From positions 1-6,250 of the forward strand of contig JAAYYH010000187.1 in the NCBI GenBank assembly GCA_012515495.1: a stretch of DNA of 6,250 nt, given 5' to 3'. The notes under the pieces are model-generated. The model was not told where the DNA came from. It ran no database searches and was given only the letters and a program-made list of their open reading frames with translations. Below are positions 1 through 5,214 of this stretch, one piece after another; position 1 is the first letter of the stretch, and each line of letters opens with the position of its first letter. The stretch is from Coriobacteriaceae bacterium (GTDB taxonomy: Bacteria; Actinomycetota; Coriobacteriia; Coriobacteriales; UBA8131). Position numbers and translations under genes: made by a program.

Positions 1-353
1 GCACGCCCTTGTATGACTGGCTCCAGCAGCGCGGCTGCAGCCTGTGCGCTGCTGCCGATATCGGCGTCTAGAAGCAGCAGGATGTCGGTTGCCTTGAGGT
101 CCGACCAGAGAGGCGCGGGCTGTTCCAGCGTCTGCGCGAGCAACTCGAGAGCTGCGCCTTTGCCCTGATTGACGGCGTTGACTATCACGGTTGCGCCTAC
201 CTCAGCGGCCCGTGATGCCGTACCGTCAGCCGAGCCATCATCGATAACCAATACTGCTTCTACCTGGGGTAACTCCCTTGCGGCGATAATCGTCCGCGCG
301 ATGGTCTCGGCTTCGTTATAAGCTGGTATGCAAACGAATACAGCCATGGTCAT
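1..353 (-). CDS. Family 2 glycosyltransferase, N-terminal part (gene cut by left window edge)
   Basis: The first 117 residues of a GT-A fold, family 2 glycosyltransferase are present. Visible motifs are the opening strand 'FVCIPAYNEAETI' (residues 6-18), the nucleotide-binding 'VIDDGSADGT' (36-45), 'NQGKGAAL' (62-69) and the metal-binding 'LLLDADIG' (93-100, DxD-like D96-A-D98). Such enzymes transfer a sugar from a nucleotide-sugar to a lipid, polyprenyl phosphate or glycan at the inner membrane face. The order of motifs resembles dolichyl/polyprenyl-phosphate sugar synthases and GpgS-like enzymes, but the acceptor cannot be read from this fragment. The segment between NQGKGAAL and DAD (about residues 70-90) seems longer than usual. 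The first ATG (351-353) overlaps the stop of the upstream MurJ-fusion gene as ATGA, implying co-transcription and translational coupling. A second ATG at 345-347 begins at residue 3 and has better spacing (9 bases) from the AAAGG that ends seven bases before the upstream stop codon, so the true start could be either. The C-terminus lies outside the window. Confidence 0.9.
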   Translation of the reverse strand, partial: MTMAVFVCIPAYNEAETIARTIIAARELPQVEAVLVIDDGSADGTASRAAEVGATVIVNAVNQGKGAALELLAQTLEQPAPLWSDLKATDILLLLDADIGSSAQAAAALLEPVIQGR

Positions 354-3300
354 CGGCCTTTAGCAGATCTTCGCAGGCGCCTGGCAATCTTGACTATCAG
401 ATCGTTGACAACTTTGACCTCGGGTATCTTGAACATCCTGCAGGTCAGATAATACAGTCCAAGGCCGATAGAGCCGCAGAAGACTATCACAATCAGGGAG
501 ACGACGATGCTGTCATTAAAACCACTACGCGCTATGATTGTCGGAAAGACAACCGCGAGAGCAGACGCCGCGAGTATCTTGGCGCCATCTCTGAGGATGA
601 TCTCCAGTCCAAATGATCCTATCTGGCCCTGCAATACACGATTCATCACCATGAACAGGAGACTGTAGATGATGATATCCGCGACAGGGATACCAATCAG
701 ACCAATCCCGTCCCAGAGACCGAAACCGGTAGTGAAGAAGCCATAGAGCAGTGCCTGGAATACGCGTCCGACAGCATCGATCCTGATGAAGAGACTCAGA
801 TCCCTGAGTGAGCTGAAAGCGCGATAGAGGTACATATAGCCAGCATAGAATGGTAGCGCGAAACACCAGACCCCAAGTACGTTTGCAACATCGATGACGT
901 CTTGGTAGTTGAATTGGCCGGCATGGTAAAGACCTGCAAGTTGATGGGAGAGGGCGAACAGAAGCAGCGCAAGTGGTGTGATCAAGAAGATGGTGGTGCG
1001 CAGCCCGCGGCTGACATTGACCTTGAAGCTTTGCCAATCACCGGCGGCCGATGCCGCGCTCATCTCAGAGAACAATGTGGTCGAAAGCGCGACGCCTATC
1101 ACCCCATACGGCAGTTGGTACCAGAGCCAAGCGAAACTAAGAGTTGAGGGTCCATTGTCCGCAACCGCAAGCGAGAATGAGTTCATGAAGGCGACAACCA
1201 GCAGATTCATGATGATGAAGATAGTTGCCGGCAAGGCGATCCGCGCGGTCTCCCGCAAGGCGGGATCTCTGAGGTCAACTCTGAAGTGCAGAGGGATCTT
1301 CAGCTTCAGGAAAGCCGGAATCTGGATAACGAGCATGGCAACCACACCAAGCGTGGTACCTGTGGCCAACCAGATCATACCAGCGAGGAGGTCGATTCCT
1401 GAGATGATTGGGAAACCGAGGAAGGTTATGATCACGACGATATTATTGAATACCGGCGCAAGCGCTGACCAGAAGAAGATTCGGTGCGCGTTGAGCAAAC
1501 CGCTGAGTATCGCGCCAACTCCGTAGAATACCGCTTGGATGGCGAAGAAACGGAAGAAGAACACCGCAATCTCGATCTGCTCGGTTTGGTCCTGAGTCAT
1601 GAACGTCTGAGTCCAGATGACTTGAGGTGCGAAGATCGTCGCCAACAGCGAAACCAATCCCAAGGTGGTTATCGCGATACCTAATAGGTTCGATGCGTAT
1701 TCCGTGGCGCCCTCTCTGCCATGCTTCTCGCGTTGAGCCAGATATAGAGGTAAGAACGCAGTGGTCAAAACGCCACCGGCGACCAGCTCGTATAACATAT
1801 TAGGCAGATTGTTGGAGACGTAGTAGGCTGATGAGAATAGGGTATTGCCCAGAGCAAAGGCAAAGGCCATGGTTCGCAAAAAACCGGTGATCCGCGATAG
1901 CAGCGTGACCGTGGCGAACGTGGCGGTAGAGCGACCAACAGAGGGTTGGGTGCTGCCTTCTGGCTGATCATCTACAGTAAGGACAGATTCTTCTCGGATT
2001 GGATCCACGTCATCTTCTACCAGGGGAGCGGGCAGCGAATCGCTCCTTTGCAGTTCGCTAAGAGATAACTCGCTGTTACCTCTTCTCGCTTCCCGTAGCC
2101 TCCAGCTATGCAAGTCGCAGATCAGCCAAACGAAGCAAGACATCAGGTAGATGAGATAAACCGATGGCGTGAGCGCGCCGGAGTCCTCAATCAGCAAAGT
2201 GATGCCAACGACGATCAAACCAGTGGAGAAAGCGGCTCTGAAGCCGACATTACGTTGCCAGAATTCACGATACGGTCCGGGTGCGGCTATCCTCAGGACG
2301 GCCATCAATATCACTACCGCCACAACGAAGATTAGGGCTGGCCAGGGAACGTAGGAGAGGGTGGTGTTCAGTGAGACCTGCCAAGCTTCGAGTAGCATAT
2401 CATGAACCAACACGGCGATTCCCTGTTTGGCGGAGGGAATCACCCAGCGCATATGCGAAAGCGGATTATAGAGCAGGTCGAGGTACAGGACTCCGAGCGC
2501 CAACAGTATCGGGATACCGATGGCCAAGATGATGACACGGCAATTGACCGGTCGCTCGTTTATCAGCCACCAGATATAGAAGGTGCCGGTCAGAGCCCAG
2601 ACCAGCGGTCCAAAGCTGGAGCCGAACATCGGCGCGCAACTGACGAAGAGTAATGCCAGCGAGATGACCAGGAATATCCAGCGCTTGAATGCGCTGATCA
2701 GCCGATGCTGGGGGAAACGGTTGATGAGCAGTCCTGACAAGGTGAACCAAGCACCGAAGAGCATGGCGGCGGATTCGTTGCCCAAACCGTCGAAGCGTGA
2801 GCCCTCTAAGATATCGTAGGTGATATAGCCGACATGTGACCACGGACCACCGAGGAGTTGGTCGATTACCACGACAAGGATCGTCAGACCGAACAGGAAT
2901 ATCAGCGAGTGCACCCAACGGGTCTGCCGGCCAATCAATAAGGCTGTCAAGACAATAGCCACCGCCCAGATGGCGCAATCCAGCATCAACAGCAAGGGAT
3001 GAGACACGCTGGGTAGTGTCAGATGCATCAGGAAGGTCGCTGGTGGATATGACAGGATGATGAGCCAGAGGATCCTCACCAGAGGGATGAGGAAATCCAA
3101 TGACTTGCGGCTGAGCCTGAAGTGTAGGAAGATCAAAAAGAAGGAGATGATGAATGTCACGAAGGTCAGGAAGAGGAAAGCGATATTGATTGCCGGCTTG
3201 GTGGAGCGGAAGTCATCGCAGAGTTCTCTGTCCCTGATCAGAGTGGAGAGTTTCTGGGCGACATCATCAGCTGTCGCGTGGCTTGTTATCGTTATCGCAC

Positions 3301-3898
3301 TGTAGCCTGGCGAGTCAGGTAAGTAGTTGATATTGCGAACAAGGGCAGAGACATCTCGAGTGGTAAGCAATCTCGAGTGATCGGTCGTAGTGGAGCTCAA
3401 ATAGCCATCGAAACCATGACCAGAGATGATGATGGGCGAATAGCTCTGCGGAGCCCACTCATTACGGAAGTTCTTCGATCCAGCTATGATCAACAGGCTG
3501 TTGGGATCCATGGTCTCCAGAAGATAGCCAACTGTGGCATCGTATTGAGAAAGCCTGAGATTATAAGGTTGCAGGTATGTGGTGACGTAGGGATCCTTTT
3601 CCAGGGTATCGATGACCCAGGCGTTATTGGAGATCAGGTTGCCACAAGCCGAGTCCTCCATCAACTGATAAATGAAGGGAGCCGATTCAACGTCGATTTG
3701 GCTCCAGTCCATGTAAGGAACATAGAGCAAGATGATCGGAGCTGGTTCCTCGATTGGCACCAGCTCCCCGATAGACCGATCAGAAGGTTGGTTATCCTCC
3801 GATTCCAGTGCGAATGCTACTGGGCTCGCGACAACCTGCAGCAGGATCAGGCACAGGATTGCCACACGGAGCATAAGATGCCTTAGTCGTTTCATCAC
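350..3898 (-). CDS. murJ: Fusion protein: phosphatase-like polytopic membrane module + MurJ lipid II flippase
   Basis: This is one uninterrupted 1182-codon frame. Residues 1-30 form a signal peptide (KRLRH, hydrophobic core, likely cut after AFA at 30). Residues 31-236 are predicted outside the membrane; 'ILLYVPYMDW' (56-65), 'SGHGFDGYLSST' (159-170) and 'RLLTTRDVSALV' (176-187) recall a shortened alkaline-phosphatase-superfamily domain of actinobacterial membrane proteins, but no nucleophile motif is evident. About ten membrane segments follow (239-595), including 'SRFDGLGNE' (367-375), a motif I associate with that family. An acidic linker (about 600-656) leads to a full MurJ/MviN module (657-1182, close to the usual 510-520 residues), with 'LLSRITGFLRT' (666-676), 'NNLPNMLYELVAGG' (696-709) and 'YQLPYGVIGVALST' (927-940). 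MurJ flips lipid-linked peptidoglycan precursors across the membrane. The start is GTG (3896-3898) immediately followed by ATG (3893-3895); AGAG lies 7 bases before the GTG, so GTG is slightly favoured. The fusion is unusual; the role of the N-terminal half is unknown. Confidence 0.93.
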   Translation of the reverse strand: MMKRLRHLMLRVAILCLILLQVVASPVAFALESEDNQPSDRSIGELVPIEEPAPIILLYVPYMDWSQIDVESAPFIYQLMEDSACGNLISNNAWVIDTLEKDPYVTTYLQPYNLRLSQYDATVGYLLETMDPNSLLIIAGSKNFRNEWAPQSYSPIIISGHGFDGYLSSTTTDHSRLLTTRDVSALVRNINYLPDSPGYSAITITSHATADDVAQKLSTLIRDRELCDDFRSTKPAINIAFLFLTFVTFIISFFLIFLHFRLSRKSLDFLIPLVRILWLIILSYPPATFLMHLTLPSVSHPLLLMLDCAIWAVAIVLTALLIGRQTRWVHSLIFLFGLTILVVVIDQLLGGPWSHVGYITYDILEGSRFDGLGNESAAMLFGAWFTLSGLLINRFPQHRLISAFKRWIFLVISLALLFVSCAPMFGSSFGPLVWALTGTFYIWWLINERPVNCRVIILAIGIPILLALGVLYLDLLYNPLSHMRWVIPSAKQGIAVLVHDMLLEAWQVSLNTTLSYVPWPALIFVVAVVILMAVLRIAAPGPYREFWQRNVGFRAAFSTGLIVVGITLLIEDSGALTPSVYLIYLMSCFVWLICDLHSWRLREARRGNSELSLSELQRSDSLPAPLVEDDVDPIREESVLTVDDQPEGSTQPSVGRSTATFATVTLLSRITGFLRTMAFAFALGNTLFSSAYYVSNNLPNMLYELVAGGVLTTAFLPLYLAQREKHGREGATEYASNLLGIAITTLGLVSLLATIFAPQVIWTQTFMTQDQTEQIEIAVFFFRFFAIQAVFYGVGAILSGLLNAHRIFFWSALAPVFNNIVVIITFLGFPIISGIDLLAGMIWLATGTTLGVVAMLVIQIPAFLKLKIPLHFRVDLRDPALRETARIALPATIFIIMNLLVVAFMNSFSLAVADNGPSTLSFAWLWYQLPYGVIGVALSTTLFSEMSAASAAGDWQSFKVNVSRGLRTTIFLITPLALLLFALSHQLAGLYHAGQFNYQDVIDVANVLGVWCFALPFYAGYMYLYRAFSSLRDLSLFIRIDAVGRVFQALLYGFFTTGFGLWDGIGLIGIPVADIIIYSLLFMVMNRVLQGQIGSFGLEIILRDGAKILAASALAVVFPTIIARSGFNDSIVVSLIVIVFCGSIGLGLYYLTCRMFKIPEVKVVNDLIVKIARRLRRSAKGR

Positions 3899-3917
3899 AC
3901 CTGTTCTCTGTTGAACT

Positions 3918-3954
3918 TGCAGACATCACTTTGCAAGGGGCAACGATGTCTGCA
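3918..3954. promoter_or_regulatory. Inverted repeat / hairpin upstream of the MurJ-fusion gene
   Basis: Perfect 10-base arms TGCAGACATC (3918-3927) and GATGTCTGCA (3945-3954) flank 17 bases that hold a second inverted repeat, TTGC (3931-3934) and GCAA (3940-3943), closing a five-base loop. The unpaired parts are ACT on one side and a single C on the other. It ends 20 bases before the GTG start on the minus strand. If transcribed leftward it would form a stable stem-loop in the mRNA leader; if not transcribed it could be an operator for a dimeric regulator. No T-run follows it on the leftward strand, so it does not look like a terminator. Confidence 0.55.
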
Positions 3955-4088
3955 GAGGGAATTTGGGTCTTTTAGACAATGGTACTGCACTTCGACGGCG
4001 TTGAGAACCGCTGTCGCGTACAATACAGACGATTAACTTCCCTGCCATTCACAACATCTGCAGCATGGTATTCAGGTAAACTGGGTCA

Positions 4089-4110
4089 AGACGGTTTATC
4101 TGGACCGTTT
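4089..4110 (+). promoter_or_regulatory. Small hairpin just before the ribosome binding site of the GT4-like gene
   Basis: AGACGGT (4089-4095) can pair with ACCGTTT (4104-4110), including one G-U pair, around an eight-base loop. It ends three bases before the GGAAGGA ribosome binding site. This may be a leader stem that affects initiation, but a seven-pair stem of this kind can arise by chance. Confidence 0.2.
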
Positions 4111-4113
4111 GCT

Positions 4114-4120
4114 GGAAGGA
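4114..4120 (+). promoter_or_regulatory. Shine-Dalgarno sequence that places the GT4-like start at GTG 4132
   Basis: GGAAGGA is the only strong purine-rich ribosome-binding match in the intergenic region, lying 11 bases before GTG 4132-4134. The spacing is a little long but acceptable. The upstream in-frame ATG (3979) has no comparable site, and the 51 codons between them encode a polar stretch with no resemblance to this family, whose first membrane helix begins right after the GTG. Confidence 0.6.
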
Positions 4121-4131
4121 AGCCTGAATCT

Positions 4132-5196
4132 GTGATCAGCATCGTGTCGGCACTTGTATTTTGCGTAGTCGTCCCCGTTGTGGTGATGACCATGTTAGCT
4201 CCCTCACTTCAAAGAACATCTCCAACTGTTGAGAACTTCCGTGGTGCCAGGGTCTACAGTGGACTTGGCATTGTCTGGTTTGTCTGGCTGGTCTTCTTCT
4301 GGGTGGGAGCGCATCTATTGGGCGCGTTGCGTATCGCTCAACCAGCTTGGATCAGTTACCTGGTACCGTTGTTTCCATTGATAGCTGGTTCTTGCGCGTT
4401 TGGGTTGTTCGACGACTGGGTGGGCAACCATCAGGCAAAGGGCTTTAAGGGACATCTTGAAGCGATGTTCAAAGGAGTGCTGACCACTGGGGGACTGAAG
4501 TTCATCGGCATCGGTTTTCTGAGTTTGTTCACAGCGATTTCCCTGTACTGGAACGGTGTTGGTTCAGCCTTACAGGTTATCTCAGTCACCTGCGTGATGG
4601 CACTTTCGGCCAACCTGATGAACCTCTTCGATCTCAGACCCGGTAGGGCTGGGAAGATGTACTTCCTCGGTTTGGTTGTAGCGCTGATAGCGGTTGGGTT
4701 CTCTGCAGCTATCAATCTCGCAGGCTTCGATTTGGCGGCCTTGGCACTGGCAGCTTTAGGACCATTGGTGGCAACATGGCGTTTCGACATCGGCGAGCGG
4801 GGCATGCTCGGAGATGCCGGCGCGAACTCAATGGGAGCCTTCCTGGGTTATCTGTTCGCAACAGCTTTGCCTCTCTGGGCGTTGATCATCCTCGCGATCG
4901 GGCTGTTCGCAGTCAACCTGCTCAGTGACAGAGTCTCCTTCTCGGCGCTGGTAGATCGCAATCGCCTGCTAAGTGCTTTCGACCAACTTGGACGCGGTGG
5001 GGATGTATCGTTAGCCGTTTCCGGTATCAATAGTGAGTCGGGTTTGGATTCAGACGACGAGGTCTTAGAGGATCAGAAGCGTATTGCTACTGAGCAGCCA
5101 CAGTATGAAGGTGAGCAGGTATCTGTTAATCATATGGTTGAACTTGGGGTAGAATCCCCTGATGGCTTTGATGAAGACAAGGATAATCGAGAGTAG
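4132..5196 (+). CDS. MraY/WecA-superfamily (GT4) membrane sugar-phosphate transferase-like protein
   Basis: This 354-residue protein has about nine membrane helices and the layout of polyprenyl-phosphate N-acetylhexosamine-1-phosphate transferases, which load a sugar phosphate from a UDP-sugar onto undecaprenyl phosphate at the inner membrane face. Numbered from GTG 4132, it shows 'ENFRGARV' (34-41) after helix 1, the Asp pair in 'FGLFDDWVG' (90-98; D94, D95), 'NLMNLFDLRPGRAGK' (161-175) in place of the NLxDGLDG loop of MraY/WecA, and 'MLGDAGANSMGA' (225-236) matching the LGDxGS catalytic loop. The usual MraY/WecA histidine motif is missing; the last helix is instead followed by 'DRVSFSALVDRNRLLSAFDQLGR' in two parts (267-280 and 281-289). 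From memory, close relatives with this DLRPGRA and SFS...LGR pattern occur in actinobacteria and Firmicutes without an assigned substrate. Residues 290-354 are an acidic, probably disordered tail. The gene is followed 18 bases later by pyrG, suggesting one operon. Superfamily is confident; the reaction is not. Confidence 0.85.
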   Translation: MISIVSALVFCVVVPVVVMTMLAPSLQRTSPTVENFRGARVYSGLGIVWFVWLVFFWVGAHLLGALRIAQPAWISYLVPLFPLIAGSCAFGLFDDWVGNHQAKGFKGHLEAMFKGVLTTGGLKFIGIGFLSLFTAISLYWNGVGSALQVISVTCVMALSANLMNLFDLRPGRAGKMYFLGLVVALIAVGFSAAINLAGFDLAALALAALGPLVATWRFDIGERGMLGDAGANSMGAFLGYLFATALPLWALIILAIGLFAVNLLSDRVSFSALVDRNRLLSAFDQLGRGGDVSLAVSGINSESGLDSDDEVLEDQKRIATEQPQYEGEQVSVNHMVELGVESPDGFDEDKDNRE

Positions 5197-5207
5197 AGGA
5201 GTTGGGA
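5197..5207 (+). promoter_or_regulatory. Ribosome binding region of pyrG
   Basis: The short gap between the upstream stop (TAG 5194-5196) and ATG 5215 holds AGGAG at 5197-5201, which is 13 bases from the start and rather far, and GGGA at 5204-5207, which is 7 bases away but a weaker match. Either may serve. There is no room or sequence for a separate promoter in this gap, which favours read-through from the upstream gene. Confidence 0.5.
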
Positions 5208-5214
5208 CAGAAGT

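Larger units (their letters stand above)
3899..4131. promoter_or_regulatory. Divergent intergenic control region between the MurJ-fusion gene and the GT4-like gene
   Basis: If the rightward gene starts at 4132, these 233 bases separate two head-to-head genes and must hold both promoters. Candidates are weak. Leftward: TTCTCA (complement of 4002-4007), a 17-base spacer, then TACCAT (complement of 3979-3984). Rightward: TTGAGA at 4001-4006, a 17-base spacer, then TACAGA at 4024-4029; a better -10-like TACAAT lies at 4019-4024 but has no -35 at proper distance. The two candidate -35 elements overlap on opposite strands, so one regulator or polymerase could affect both directions. The region also holds a long dyad (3918-3954) and a small hairpin (4089-4110). 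The promoter assignments are visual consensus matches only. Confidence 0.4.

Noticed and set aside
978..1526. A 182-codon plus-strand open frame inside the MurJ module
   Set aside because: It is wholly antisense to a clear MurJ coding region. Its translation is rich in Lys, Arg, Thr and Ser without domain signs, as expected for a shadow frame.
1931..2101. A separate murJ start within the linker (for example the GTG codon at residue 631)
   Set aside because: No Shine-Dalgarno sequence precedes it, there is no Met codon between residues 587 and 676, and the frame is continuous with the upstream module.
2466..2978. A 170-codon minus-strand open frame within the fusion gene
   Set aside because: It is on the same strand but in another frame of the polytopic region. 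Its Arg-, His- and Leu-rich composition is typical of an out-of-frame reading.
3068..3077. Ten-base palindrome GAGGATCCTC
   Set aside because: It falls inside coding sequence, occurs once as a palindrome of this length in the stretch I checked, and has no partner or context suggesting a site.
3377..3886. A 169-codon plus-strand open frame opposite the N-terminal domain of the fusion gene
   Set aside because: It lies antisense to the signal peptide and extracytoplasmic domain, which have coherent protein features. It has no ribosome binding site or recognisable motif.
3838..3898. Possible lipoprotein signal in the fusion protein (Cys at residue 16)
   Set aside because: The Cys sits inside the hydrophobic core and is followed by more hydrophobic residues, with a better signal peptidase I site (AFA) at residue 30.
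3918..3973. Rho-independent terminator formed by the dyad and the TCTTTT run to its right
   Set aside because: The T-run is over ten bases from the stem and no rightward gene ends before it, so termination is not a sensible reading.
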